From Meandrina meandrites (Eukaryota; Cnidaria; Anthozoa; Scleractinia; Meandrinidae): a stretch of DNA of 64,000 bases. The translations under genes were made by a program, and so were the position numbers. This document shows positions 9,116 to 21,799 of the stretch, piece by piece (within the stretch, counting starts at the first letter, position 1; each line of letters starts with the position of its first letter). The stretch covers positions 12,705,701 through 12,769,700 of the forward strand of contig OY855913.1 of NCBI GenBank assembly GCA_963693305.1. Reading direction: 5' to 3'. The notes under the pieces are model-generated. The model had not been told where the DNA came from. It did no database searches and saw only the letters and a list, made by a program, of their open reading frames with translations.

Positions 9116-9790
9116 TCTCTTGCGGAATTCTTTGTGATTCTTTCTGGCTGCAAAGGGGTGAATAAAAATAGGTCTGTAGTGCATACCTTAGCTTTGTACT
9201 AGCTAGTAGTTACAATTTTAAAAACTGAAGTCCTGTATTGTGACTGTGTACGATAAACTATGTAAGAAGGCTGTCAAAAAACATGGGCATGCAATGCGTG
9301 CAAGAGTAATCTTAGGGAGATTGGTGGACTGTTGGATATTGGATTTCAGGAAGTGAGAACTGACACTCTTATACACTGCCTTCCGGAACAAGTTTGCTTG
9401 CTTATAATCTATAAGCTAAATTGATCACGTGAAAAAAGTCAGAACAATTAAACTACAGGAATCAGACAACTCCAGATTACTGTCTAGAGATATCAACCGA
9501 TTTGTCAATATTGTATGATCAGAGAGCTTGGACGGACTCTTTTCTCTGAATTAGAGATTATTTTCATTAAATACCTGTAAATGCATTAAAATTCAAAATC
9601 AAGCATGTTCTTTTTATTCTTTTTTGATCACAGCATTATAGCATGGAATGTAATTACCATAATTACCTCCCTTGGCACTCGGAAATATCAAAGTTTGGAC
9701 TTCTCTGAAAATTTTGTGTCTGAGAATTCAGTGCAGATTCAGACCTTCGCATGAGCTTGCATGGCAGAGAGGTAAACTAGGAATACTGAA
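9116..9790. other. Non-coding DNA, no feature recognised
   Basis: AT-rich sequence without coding signal on either strand. If exon 4 of the SWAP-70-like gene is real, this would be intronic. Confidence 0.4.
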
Positions 9791-9930
9791 GTGTGTCATG
9801 ACAGAAGCGGAATTCTAAAAAAAACACTTTCAAAAACGTTAGAAGGCATTAAATTCAAATTTGCACATTGAAACGACTTTCACTCGCTGGCGAAGTTTAA
9901 ATTAAAAAATCCGCTTCTGTCATGACACAC
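9791..9930. mobile_element. 140-bp MITE with 21-bp perfect terminal inverted repeats
   Basis: The ends are GTGTGTCATGACAGAAGCGG(A) at 9791-9811 and its exact reverse complement at 9910-9930. The interior is AT-rich and non-coding. I see no clear target duplication. Confidence 0.85.
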
Positions 9931-10048
9931 TAGAGATTCTGACTGATCTATTTATGTCTTGTACTCGATCCACAAACTTGGACACAAAATCATATAGTCC
10001 ATGCCAATCTGCACCCTCAGGGTTGAATGTCATAATTAAATGTATTAC

Positions 10049-10185
10049 CTCTTTTTGTGCAAGCAGAAGGTCTCCCTGCTCTTTCTTGATCCTATCATCT
10101 TCCAGTTTCTTTTGCCTCCTTTCATTTCTGTCTATTTGACGTTGAAGTCGATCTTTTCTTTGTGGTGTTAAACCATCCGAAGTGT
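10049..10185 (-). CDS. SWAP70: SWAP-70/DEF6-like gene, probable exon 4 (coiled-coil start)
   Basis: A minus-strand segment of 137 bases begins after an acceptor TTTTTTCTCCAG and ends GAG before a GTAATA donor. It encodes a highly charged stretch (TPQRKDRLQRQIDRNERR, then QKKLEDDRIKKEQ) like the start of the coiled coil that follows the PH domain in SWAP-70 proteins. Exon 3 ends with one base of a codon and this exon begins with the other two, so the phases agree. It is about 18.6 kb from exon 3. The open frame continues past the donor for about 40 codons to a stop next to the 9791-9930 MITE, so the 3' limit is uncertain. No later coiled-coil exon was found leftward. The link to exon 3 is an inference. 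Confidence 0.55.
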
Positions 10186-13100
10186 CTGGAGAAAAAAGGG
10201 CGTGTTTGGTGATTACTATAAACTAATGTTAGCCTCAGCCTTATAGTTTTTGGTTTTTTTGGCTGTGCTGCGCAGATAACCCAAGAACATCCAAATCAAG
10301 AAGATCCCCAATGTGGCTTTAATTAATCCCTCCCTCAATACTTGGGCTGTGCCACTGAACTAGAATAAAAATAAAATAATGTTGAGGAGATGTATGGCAT
10401 TCTATATCTGAAAACTAGCCATGGTATATTGCAATTCCCAAGTTTTGTTTGGTTTACAGGCCATGGTATCTGAGGTCATGTATCATGGACCACAAAATTA
10501 ATATGGTAGGTGAATGCGTCAACAAGAACAGTTGGAGAGCTCATCAAATAAAAATGCAACTGTTTAGTGTTTTTAGTGCAGAATGCACTATTGTGATGGT
10601 TATGTGGGTTTATCGTCCACTAAACCGCTAAGGCCACAAGGCGCTAAGGTGTAAACTTTGATAGCTGATTAAGTAATAGATATCAATTAGTTAATTAAAT
10701 CATTAATTATTCTTATGGAAGGGGTAAGGGTGGGGAATACCTGACTGCATGCACTAGGTAAAACATGGAGTGTCTCTGCATTACTCTTATATGAAGCACA
10801 CAAAGACTATATATTTGTTTCTGAAAGCCCTGCACTGTCGACATGGTACCATTCTTCCAAGAACAGGGATTTTGCGACAAACGCACGCGCAGACAATAAG
10901 TCTGGGTTACAGTCTTGAACTCTCACGGACGTCACATGCCTTTCTCTGCGGTATGATTGTTGTAGACTCCGTGGTGCCAAGTTAAAACCGCAGTTAATTA
11001 AATTAGACTTTATGTCGTCGCAGTGCTTTGTGTGAAAAATTCTTTATTCTTCATTAACCCGGCAAAAAACCTTTCCGTTTATTAATTTATACCATCCGTG
11101 TTTTAAATGGTTTTAGTACGGACGGTAAAACAACTGTCATTGAATTCTCCCGGAACTTGCAGTGTTTGAAAAACAAAACAATCAACAACAGCTTCTCACT
11201 ACAGAGCTCTTGTAAATATCAGACATGGTGTCTTCGTAATTAAATATGCAAAAACTTGTACTGGGATTTTGGCGCAAATTTCCTATCAACCATGAAACAA
11301 TATTTCAGCTGTGCTGCACTTTGAAAACCCTTCTGAAAGATGTGTTTTTGGGGATGCCTAAGGGCATCCCCAAGTTGTTTTCAGGGTGCGTGTGTATTTC
11401 CCTTGGGAGCGAGGAAAATTAGATTAACCACCGAAACAACCAATCACAGCATCATATATCGGCCCCTTGGGAGTTGTGCAAACCGGTTTGAACAAGGTTG
11501 GAGTAAAATGTTAAGAATATGAGGAAAACAGGTTTCGACACGGAAGACAAGAAAATAACTCAAATGCACGAACTCGAGGATAACTGGTTTTGCAAGGTGA
11601 TGTTGTTTTGACATTGATCGTGACCGGTACTTCCGTGACTTTGGGGCTTTTGTTTGGCGAGTACGGATACGGAACTTGTTTGTTTTTCCTTTTTGCGTTC
11701 TGACTTTTCAACAAGTTGAAAACAAGTCTGATTAAATGCAGTCCTCGGCTCTCTTACCAAAAGCAAATGAAAAGAAGAGCTCCAATACATTCAGGTACCG
11801 TACATTGTAGTAATTACGTTTTTCTCTCCCGTTACGGCATATTAAGCGAGCATGATTGTGATGTTAAGGCGCATCTCTTTCTTTGCAGGACAGAGGAGTT
11901 TCGGCAACCACACTTTTCGCACGAGGTAAGTACGTTTGTGTAAGTTCAGAATCCGTGCCCCTATATTACTGAAACCTCCTTAACTGAACTGAAGTTGTTA
12001 TTTATTAGGTATATGTAAACAAACTAGTTGCGTCTCCGTATTTGCAAATGGATTACCGGTACATTTACCGATAACAAGTTTAATTTGATCATAGAAATAG
12101 TCGCAATTTTTGCATCTGCAACTTGAATATGGCATTGTTATCCGGTATCCTTGCGATTTAAATTTCATTTGAAAATCCTTATAATAATGTCACCGCAAAT
12201 TTGCGGAGGAATTCGGGTACTTTATCGATTGTTTATATTTTCGTGGTCTATCTGTGTGTACAAACAAACCGCGCTTCTGTGACTACAATAAATCACCCTA
12301 ACTAGCTGACAAATGACTTTATCACTTATAGCTGGACTGTAATTCCTCATATTGTTTGAATTAAACCATTTAACCTATGCACGATAAGCTGAGCGAAAGG
12401 GGGAAGCAAATGCTTTTGATGTTTTCGTTCGTGAAAGCTAAATTCCGGCGTGCCGTCAAATGTCTACAGTTTCTGTGTTTTCCTAATTAAATCAGTTACA
12501 TGCAGTTGACTTTTGTCCAAAATGGATAATGAATACTCTGTGTTTGTAAACAAGGTTTTATCAACAGAAAAGGGTATATTGGTCTCCAGAGGAAAAAAAA
12601 AATGTAACTTGAGATGTTTTGCGACGTTTCTGTGTGGTACGTGATGTCTGTTAAATTAATTTCTTTGTAAGCAGTCAGAAACAGCAACACAAAGGCTCTC
12701 GCACGCCTTATTTAAATCACACTTTTATAATACGCGGTTCTTGGCCTTGAAATATCGCACAGAAACGAATGGTTTCGATGATTAATAACATCCAATACTT
12801 TAACTGTCAGAATACTATCAAGAAACAATTAATTCACCATATTTATTATATGTTTCAATGATCCGCGGCGTGTCTTACAGCGCTGTAACGTCCTCTTTTC
12901 GGGAATAAGCTGGAATGTGGACAACCCAGATTCGAATAAACCATTTCAAGAGAATTCGTGGAGTTTAAGTCTTTTATTGGAGAATTCCGTACATTCACTT
13001 GTTACTGTTGCACGTGTATGTCGGCGCCAACAAAACAGCCTCGCGTGACTGAAACGAGACACGCACATGTCGATCTCTCTGTTTTTTAACAACATTACTT

Positions 13101-15219
13101 CTAATTTGTAGATGAGCACATGAAAAGGAATTGGAAAGCAATTTGTGCAAACTATTAAATATTGATCTGATATAGGTTTGAGATTTGATGTCAGTTAATT
13201 GACTATTCTAAAGATTTCACACAAAAGATATCTAATAATATCTTAGTTAACTTCTTTCTAGGTTAGAGCTTTAATGTGTACTGAACGCTTGTAGCATCTC
13301 AATTCACCGCTTTTGTTCACAAAATTGCCACATCAAATCAAAATGAATACAAGACAACTATTTCCCATCAGCTAGTCACAATGCGGAATGCAAAAAGCAC
13401 TTTAAGTTTGTTTTAAAGTTTGTGGAATAGTACAGTACTTCACCCTAAGCGGGGTGGGGGTTTTCAACTATATCAGTGAAGGGGAAATTTGGGAGGGGCC
13501 GGGGGATAATGTTTCTCGCTGTTGGACTCGCTGTTGGAAAGAAAGCACTTTACAAAAGGAAACAACAACATGACGTTATATACTGGTTATGGTCATCACA
13601 TAGGCCTTAGAAACTTTCAGCATCCCCATTTGTTGCTACTTTTCCAGCAACAAATCTACTTGTTTGATTTGATCCGTCTATTACTTTTTGAGAAACGACT
13701 TTCGTGACATTAAATTGAAACATCGTACATCGTGTTAAAACTCAGTCAAGAGGAAAAATGAGACAACCTATTATAGATTGTGCTGATTGGCCAAAAGTGT
13801 GACAGCTCAGACAACTGGAAGCAGCTTGGGATTTCGAGGCATTCAAAAGTTTGTGTTTAGAAAACGTAATTTTAGCCAGCTGAAGTTTGAGTTCACGGCG
13901 ATTCAAGTTTTCTGGTTTCTTGGTCCAACAATAATTCATTAGTTAAAACTAGCAGTTCTCAATGAGAAGTGAAGTGCTGCCGTAACACTTTTAAGAATAA
14001 TTGAATGTACAGAAAAATATCTTCATAAATATTTTCTGATGGAAAGATAAAAAAAGGTTGCAGATGAAGTATACCGGTAAATAATACTGGTCACAATCCT
14101 GAAAATCAAAATTCCCACGCGTCTCAATCAAAACAACTTGAATAAAGTTTGTATCAAATTTCAATCCGATTATGCAAATTTCTCAAGGTTTCACACAACG
14201 CCACTTCCATAATGTTAGCTACGAATGACAAATACAACTTAAAATAAACTAGTAAAAGGTCGGCCAAATTTTATTTAAATGAGCACTGTACATTTGCTTT
14301 TAGAAGCAAACGACTTTCGACTTCCTTGCATCACTGTTGCGTGCGGGAACACACGCATAATGTTTTTTCAGATGCTCACGGAAAGCAACAAAGCATAAAT
14401 TTCCAAATTATTGAATCCAGTTTTTTCAAGAAATCAGCGATCGATATCGATTATAAAGCAAATCAACATTTGAAGACATTTACCATCCATCTGAACTTGA
14501 CTTTGTATGAGCTGCATTGATGAAACCTTGATTAATTTTTGGCCAAGTACAAAGAGTGCTGTTCTGCTTCATCGCTGTTTAGCTCTTAGAAGACCTTAGT
14601 GCCCTATTTTTAGGTGGTCGAGTGTTCATTAGGGTTAGTTCTTTCCATTTTAAACTCCAAAAATGTGTTTCTTATTTACAAGAGGGGATAAATATCATCC
14701 TGAATTCACCGTTCGAGACGCCATTTCCTTCAAACGAAGCACATGTGAATTTCATCGATTATAAGGGAACTGCTGATTGGCTGGCTCGTATTTAAAGGGG
14801 ATTGCTGATAGGCTGTTTCATGATCCGATAGAACGAACGAACCAACGAAACTTCTCAAATGCCTTCAAGAATATGAAAGCTGCCTATCGGCAGCAGTAAT
14901 TATAACGAGTAATAACAAAATAGTGGGAAAATATGTTTGAAAGAAAAACGAAAGTGTCACGTGACAAACTTTAAAGTGAAAAACAAAAGTATCACGTTAC
15001 AATGTTTGGCAGAAAAAAAAAGGTATAATGTTGCAGACGAAAAAAGTTGTGTTTCAGCAATAAAGACAAGCGTGCGTATCACGTCTGGCGTTTTAATGTC
15101 TTATTGAATTAAAGTGAAATGAGGTAAACAACCATAACACATTAAATACCGAACTTTTAATTAATCAGCCACTTCGCATTCTGCACTGCCCTTTGAGTCT
15201 CTGATTTAATATACAATTA
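10186..15219. other. Probable intron DNA of the SWAP-70-like gene, no gene seen
   Basis: AT-rich sequence with scattered short open frames but no recognisable domain or RNA gene. It includes a small perfect hairpin at 11348-11373 (arms TTGGGGATGCC and GGCATCCCCAA) of a kind that marks dispersed repeats. Nothing larger was recognised. Confidence 0.45.
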
Positions 15220-15776
15220 CAGTCAACTCTCGCCTTGCAGACACCTCACTATTACGGACACTCGCTATTACGGACAATATTCACATCCCCGGCGAAAGCT
15301 CTAGAGGTTTGACTGGAAAAGACTCTCACTATTACGGAATTACGGACACTTTTTTGGTGGTACCAAATGAGCAATTTTATTGTTTGGACTCTCAATAAAG
15401 CGGACACCATAAAGTGCTCATATGACAAAATAACATAAGATTGCAGTCCACTGTTCGCTATTTGTTTGAAACACGCTAAAAAGACTTTTGGAATATATAT
15501 TTTTGCAACAATTCGTTCGGCAACTGTAAAACAGACTTTGCTTTTTCACTTCAGCCTGCGCCTTTTAATTCCAGACTCTTTAGGAGAGATCAAGCCCTCA
15601 TATCCTCAAATCCCAACGACTGCTTGGCACTTTCACCAATGTTGATAAGCTCGTCATAGTCTGTTTTTTCATGTATGTAAACGGCACTTTTTTTCTCACA
15701 CCCCCCTATTACGGACTCTCGCTAATACAGACACTATTTGCCCGCCCACTTTGGTCAAATCGAGAGTTTTCCTGTG
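15220..15776. mobile_element. Degraded pogo/Tigger-type MITE, about 560 bp
   Basis: The left end is TA followed by CAGTCAACTCTCGCC, a pogo-like terminus. The right end CGAGAGTTTTCCTGTGTA is a poor inverted match. The interior repeats ATTACGGAC with variants at least five times (near 15252, 15270, 15333 and 15708). Placement in the pogo group is by resemblance only. Confidence 0.45.
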
Positions 15777-15972
15777 TATACTATATACCCGGGTATATAC
15801 TGTATATACGTGTGGCCTACAATGATGCCTCCTCGGGTTTTGGCCTCTGGGCCAAAACCCTGCGGGGGCAATAAAGTTATAGCGCTACATGCTTTGGTGG
15901 CTATCTACATTCTCATATTCAACGTGAGCTCATGAAACAAATAATAGATATACTCATATCCTTTGTATCAGT

Positions 15973-16210
15973 TGTCATGATTGCTAACGCAGAAACTTCA
16001 CGATTATCACGGTTTCGAGGTTTATTCCACAGAGAAAAGGTTCACTGCCAAAGGTTCGCACGAAATCTAAAACTTGACTAACAAAACATACAAGATAACA
16101 TGCTTAAAAATAAGGTTTTGAAATTGATGCCTTAATGATATGCATTCCAATCACTATCACGGTAATTAAGTGACCATCTTAATTGTCACGCGATGATATA
16201 ATCTCACACA
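15973..16210 (-). repeat. 3' LTR of the BEL/Pao element
   Basis: 238 bp. On the minus strand it starts TGTGTGAGATT and ends ATGACA. It matches the other LTR except for about seven or eight substitutions and 12 extra bases near 16085-16096. Confidence 0.9.
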
Positions 16211-16309
16211 CATTCCCCCTGCTCATTTCCGAAAGGAATGAACAAAGAGAGATGACTAAATCATGTCCGATTTAATACTATATAAGCGATAAGCGTCATA
16301 GTTAAGTTC

Positions 16310-18952
16310 CTAAGATAGCTCCTCGTCGTCTGCTTGGTCCTGGATTCTGACCTTGGCTGCAACTACGGCATCCCTGGAGGGCCTGAATACCGGTCCCTTA
16401 GGATCCAGGTTTCTGATGGACGCACCTGGAGTCATGTCACAAGACAATTCAAGAGGGTACAAATGTTGAATAGGCCTCTCAAGGTGGGACTTTCCAGCTC
16501 GCAACTTCGCACCCCTGACGACACCATCTCTGCCAGTGATCAGGTCAGCGACAGGCTTTTAGCCAGAATTTTGAAAATGGGAGTCCAAATTCTTAGTGGG
16601 CCGAAGGCCCACTTAACATGGCGCCGCAGGCGTCATGTTTTCTAGGGGGGTCTGGGGGCATGCCCCCCCCAGAAAATTTTGAAAAATTAAAGCATCTTAG
16701 ACGTGATTTCCGTGATTCTGAGCAGCTGTAAACGTCTTTCAATTAAGCTATTAAACCGCTGTTTTCCTTGATAATTTTACAAAACTATCCTTTCCTCAAC
16801 TTACCTTGTTTAACATTGAATTATATTTGGGGCAGAAACTCCAGTTGTTATGAACAGTGATTGAAATTGAAGTTGTCAAGCCATGAACTTACACGAAAGA
16901 ACAGACATGCGTGGCTTTGTTGGTCGAACTGCATTCTGGTATACTAGGGAGTCAATATTATTGAACAGCGGCTTTGCTTGTGAAATCGCTTTGCTCAACT
17001 TTGATTCGTGCGAACGAACAAAACAGTAAGGAAACTCGCTAAAAAAGTGTAAATAGAGAAGAAAAACATGCCAGCAAGACTAAAACAACTCGAGAACAAA
17101 AAGGAATGTAAGTTTTTTTTTAATTTATACACACTGTTTTGTTACATTAAGCACAGAAGTTCGTAAATTGCCGCCCAAAACAGGCCGTCGAAAATCACCT
17201 ATTTCTTAAAAGTGGCCGTCCTTTGGACGGCTGGACGGCCGCCTGGCTAAAAGCCTGGTCAGCGACGATTCCTAGCTTCCAGTGCCCGCGGTTCTTCTCT
17301 TCACCCTTGATTATAACGACGTCTCCCATTGATAGAGATAGCTGCCTTTGCTTGTTGTGCTTGAGGTTGTGTCTTTCACGAAGGCTTCTTAGGTACTCAG
17401 TAGACCACCTCCTTGCACCTTGCTAGATACCTCGCTTGCTTTCGTAAATCAGGGTTCTCCTGATTGTGGTCTTCGGGAAGTAGGTTAGGACGACCAAACT
17501 GCAGGCATTTTTGGGGTTAGCACAGGCAGCTGTATATCTTCATCCACGTAGCTGAGAAGTTGGTTATTAAGTGCCACTTCCACGTCCAGCAAAACATCTT
17601 GTAGTTTGCTCCAGGTGAGAGTTCCATTTCCAACGCTTTTGTTGAAGGCTTGCTTGGCAAGGCCAATCATTCCCTCAAACTGCCCGCCCCACCATGGTGC
17701 CTTGGTGAGGTTGAACTGCCACTTTATGTTCAGCTTGGCAAGGAAATCGTGCAGTCGTTCATCTCGCATCACATTTCGCAGCCACTTTGCTGCACCCACG
17801 AACGTTCGACCGTTATCCGAGTAAATCTTCTCTGGGCGGCCTTTCCTTGCAATGAATCGCTTCAAGGTACTGATAAACTCTTCTGACTCCATGGTTTTCG
17901 TCAGTTTGAGGTACAAGGCACGGGTCAGGCTGCAAGCATATAGGACCATGTAGGCTTTCCCTTCTCTGTTTCTGCTAACATGGTACTTTACTGGACCCAC
18001 ATAGTCAACCCCGACGACTTGAAAGGGCGAAGTACCCACGGTACGATCCTGAGGCAGGTTTCCTGGAGGGGGGTTGGAGTATACAACAACATGAAACCTC
18101 TTGCATCTGTAGCAGCACTTAATTAGGCGTTTGACGAGCTGGCGCAATCTGGGGATCCAATGTGTTTCTCGCACTTTGGCCATGGTTAAGCCCACTCCCC
18201 AGTGTAGAGTGGCTTTATGGGCATGCTGCACGAGCTTCTCAGTGTACATCTCAGTGTCAGGTAGGTAGACTGGGTAATCACCTTGGATCCTTCTGCGACA
18301 TTCCAAAACACCATCTTGATTCATCTGCAGGTTAAGTTTCAGCTTATCGTCTTCAAACTGTTCCAATCCAGCACACTTCGTTTGTGTCTTCTCCTCCCAG
18401 AGAAGTTTCTGGTAGTTTATCTCCTCCATTGTGAGAGGGCCTGTCTTCCTCTGGTGCTTGGAGTTCCTTGAGTTGTTGATGAACCTTTGGACCCATGCTC
18501 CTACTCTCAGACTTCGCCATAGGCCTCTCTTTAATAGCAACTCATCAAACACATCCGATTTTGCACCATTCACAGCTAAGGTGAATATTTGCTTGGTTGC
18601 TTTCGCTTCTGCGTCAGACTCTGGGGTTGCGGTTGCTACAATATCTGGGGGCCAGCTAGCTGGATTCTTCAGCGGTCCTTCCCACCACAGCATATTTCCT
18701 TTGTTAACTGGTCCGCCTCGACTCCCCAGATCTACAGGATTCTCTTGTGTAGGTATGTGTCTCCAAATGACGGACTCCTTTTCCTTTATCTTCTAGACAC
18801 GGTTTCCAACAAATTGCTTGTATTCGTTGGCGCCTCTAATCCAGTGAAGGGCAACAGTACTGTCAAGACAGGCATTTAGTGACTTTACTGGGTAGCCTGT
18901 CAGAGCATCGTGAACATTGGTCAGCAAATTAACTGCCATGTGGCCTGCAACC
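16310..18952 (-). pseudogene. BEL/Pao integrase and C-terminal domain, broken
   Basis: From the right: a His2Cys2 zinc region (HAHKATLHWGVG, CYRCKRF) near 18230-18100, a core integrase domain (GVDYVGPVKY; IYSDNGRTF; PWWGGQFEGMIG) at about 18030-17660, then a DUF5641-like tail (MGDVVIIKGEEKNRGHWKLG, later GDGVVRGAK-like sequence) to a stop near 16310. The longest intact frame is 17485-18693. Breaks include a TAG near 18795, a frameshift near 17490, further shifts and a stop near 17400-17430, and the 704-bp insertion at 16553-17256. Integrases of this family insert the cDNA copy into chromosomes; this one cannot be made whole. Confidence 0.85.
16553..17256. mobile_element. 704-bp non-autonomous element with 10-bp target duplication (Mutator-like)
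   Basis: The ends AGGCTTTTAGCCAG (16553) and its inverted partner (ending GGCTAAAAGCCT at 17256) are flanked by GGTCAGCGAC at 16543-16552 and 17257-17266. Removing the insert and one duplicate rejoins the BEL reading frame, which confirms the limits. A 9-10 bp duplication is typical of Mutator-like elements. The interior has a short hairpin GTGGGCC/GGCCCAC and no transposase. Confidence 0.8.
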
Positions 18953-18989
18953 AACACTACTACCTGGATTGTCTATGAAATAGTTATGA

Positions 18990-19760
18990 AGATCATATGA
19001 AGTTGATCAATGCTATGAAACAGGCTATGAAGCTTTGAAATTCAAAACTTCATAGCCCTATGAACATGCTATGAAATACTCAGTATGAAGAACAGTGCTA
19101 TGAAGTTTTCTCAGGCACTTATGAAATGCATATGAAGTTGACTGATGCTATGAACAGTCTATGAAGTATTTTATCTGAAAACTTCTCATACCTATGAAGT
19201 TTTCTGAGGCACTTATGAAATGTATATGAAGTTGACTGATGCTATGAACAGTCTATGAAGTATTTTATCTGAAAACTTCTCATACCTATGAAGTTTTCTG
19301 AGGCACTTATGAAATGTATATGAAGTTGACTGATGCTATGAACAGTCTATGAAGTATTTTATCTGAAAACTTCTCAACCTATGAAGTTTTCTGAGGCACT
19401 TATGAAATGTATATGAAGTTGACTGATGCTATGAACAGTCTATGAAGTATTTTATCTGAAAACTTCTCATACCTATGAAGTTTTCTGAGGCACTTATGAA
19501 ATGTATATGAAGTTGACTGATGCTATGAACAGTCTATGAAGTATTTTATCTGAAAACTTCTCATACCTATGAAGTTTTCTGAGGCACTTATGAAATGCAT
19601 ATGAAGTTGACTGATGCTATGAACAGTCTATGAAGTATTTTATCGGAAAACTTCTCAACCTATGAAGTTTTCTGAGGCACTTATGAAATGCATATGAAGT
19701 TGACTGATGCTCTGAGCAGTCTATGAAGTGAAAACTTCACATACCTATGAAGTTTTCGGA
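18990..19760. repeat. Left subterminal array of the CACTA-like element, 94-bp period
   Basis: The landmark GCTATGAACAGTC recurs at 19147, 19241, 19335, 19428, 19522 and 19616, giving a period of 94 bp (once 93). Each unit holds four or five TATGAA motifs. Such arrays bind transposase in plant CACTA elements; binding here is an inference. Confidence 0.9.
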
Positions 19761-20954
19761 GGCACTTATAAAGTTGACTGAATTAAGTGCTGAGATCTCG
19801 ATTGGCGAGCTTTGGAAGAATCTCGTGAGTACATGTACCACTACCACAAGATCTTGGTGAGATATCGGCGAGATTACCAAGATCTTTGAAAGATTATCGA
19901 GATAGATTACCACTACTGTTGTAATCTCGCTTGGACTGCCAAGAATATTTTCCGAAAAATATTTCAAGGGGATTGCCAATATCGACAATCCGATATCGCC
20001 GACAATAATGTCCCACTTGGAAATTACTGCACGCAAATTTGTTGTAGATATTCGCCCCCTAATTATAAACGCAAATCCCAAGAAATCTGCAGCCCAGTCA
20101 AAATGTTTTTGAGTACTGAGTAGGCAAAATGGCTGGAGTAGTCGCCAGCAGAGGCAACATGCACATTTGGATGCCATCTTGTTTGTGACTGCAAAAGCAT
20201 TTTCACCTGTGCAGAAAACTTGAAAATTTAATGTCAACAGCATGATCACGTCCTTTTACAGTACTTAATATTTCTTGCTAAAATTATTATTCTGCAACTA
20301 GAATATTGCCTTTTCTTCAGTAAGACATCACCAGGGACACAATCCATCAGCATACATGACGTATATTCATACAACGGTTCGCAATGCATTATAGGGCGAT
20401 TTTCAAGATGGATGTTTTTGGCCGTGTTATGAGTGAGGAGATGCTTTGTTGCTGTGTTTTGGTTTATATTTCTCATGATAAAAGCAAAACAAGATCAAAG
20501 TAATTGTTGTTTAGTATCAATTTATTATGTAACTTATTTTATGGCAAAGTTAAAACTTGAAATCTGATTGAAAAACCTACTTCGCGTTAGAGCTATTTTC
20601 GAGTTTCAAAATCGTTTATAGTTTTGATATATGTTTACTTTGTGGCGACAGATCGAGCGGCGTGCGGGTCTGATGAAAGACAAGATTTTTGTTGAAGATG
20701 TTCGTTTCTTTCTGTGAAAGAATTTATTAAATCAAAGTATTTCAGATTAAAGCCATACCTTCAAGGACTGATTTCGCACCGTCACTGATAATCTTCCGAT
20801 CGAAACTGTTAGAGTTTAGGCTTCATACCCTCTTTAACTTGTTGGACATATAGTGAAGCCCCGGGAGTAAAGCTTGACATGTTTTTCTTTCTTCATTGTC
20901 TGAGTCCCGCCGATCGATCACAAACATACATTGCGAAGATCGGCCGCGGGAAAA

Positions 20955-21082
20955 TTCCCGCCAACGTCGTTAAATGAGCAAACCGATTGGTTTATTTAGG
21001 TCACGTGCGGCATTGTACACGCCATCCTTGGCCTGTTGAGCAGTTTGTGAGTTCTGATAACTGTGCTTCAAAATGGCTGGGT
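20955..21082 (+). promoter_or_regulatory. Promoter-like cluster inside the CACTA-like element
   Basis: Within 130 bases lie an E2F-like TTCCCGCC (20955-20962), an inverted CCAAT box (ATTGG, 20986-20990), an E-box CACGTG (21002-21007) and ATGGCTGG followed by GTAAAA (21073-21086), which could be a short first exon with a donor site. This looks like a captured cellular promoter. The function is an inference from motifs. Confidence 0.3.
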
Positions 21083-21799
21083 AAAATGTTTTATTTCTTT
21101 GTTCAAAAGACGAGGACTTATCATGGAGTAAAAGCTGTTTTTGTCAAGAGTTGCTGAAAATTAAGACTGCAGTTGTTGTGTGAGGTCTGTAGAAATCGTT
21201 TGCAACACGAGCGAAACCGTGATTGTTCGAGTTTTACAAGTCTACAAGGCACCTTGTACTACTCATGACTGCTGAACAAATTTTGGCAAAAAGGCAAAGC
21301 TTCCCAGGGGACTGCATGAAGATAAACATCTTTAATGGAGGCCATTCTGGTTCAAGTTGTACCTGTTACCGTTTGTTGAACTTTGATTTGACTTTGAATT
21401 GTCATCGGCCCGGTGTTTTTACGCAAACTCTGAAGAGAGCGACAGAGCTTCTTCGATTCATCAGCGCTCAGAGATAGTTTGGTAGATCATCAGGTTGTTC
21501 GTTAAAGATAGATAGAGGTTAGTTCTTCTTACGTGTAATATTTTCTTATTCCATTTAGAATCGTTTGTTTTCCATAAGCGTCATAACCTTATTTTAATTT
21601 TCATACAAATCAGAATTAATCAAAATACTGCAAATGCTCTCGATCGTGTACCATATAGTAAGACTTATAGATCAGAGTTGTGATGTTTTTTTTTATAAAC
21701 CTGAAATTGTGCAAATAAATTAGGCTGTCAGAGACTTGCAGTGGCGTCATTTTCAGTGTGTTTGTTTTGATATAAATATAGCTACTTGGTTGTTATTGT

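Noticed and set aside
19737..20249. 170-codon open frame as a CACTA transposase
   Set aside because: No DDE-type or CACTA transposase motif is visible, the composition is not protein-like, and it runs through the repeat-rich GAGAT block.
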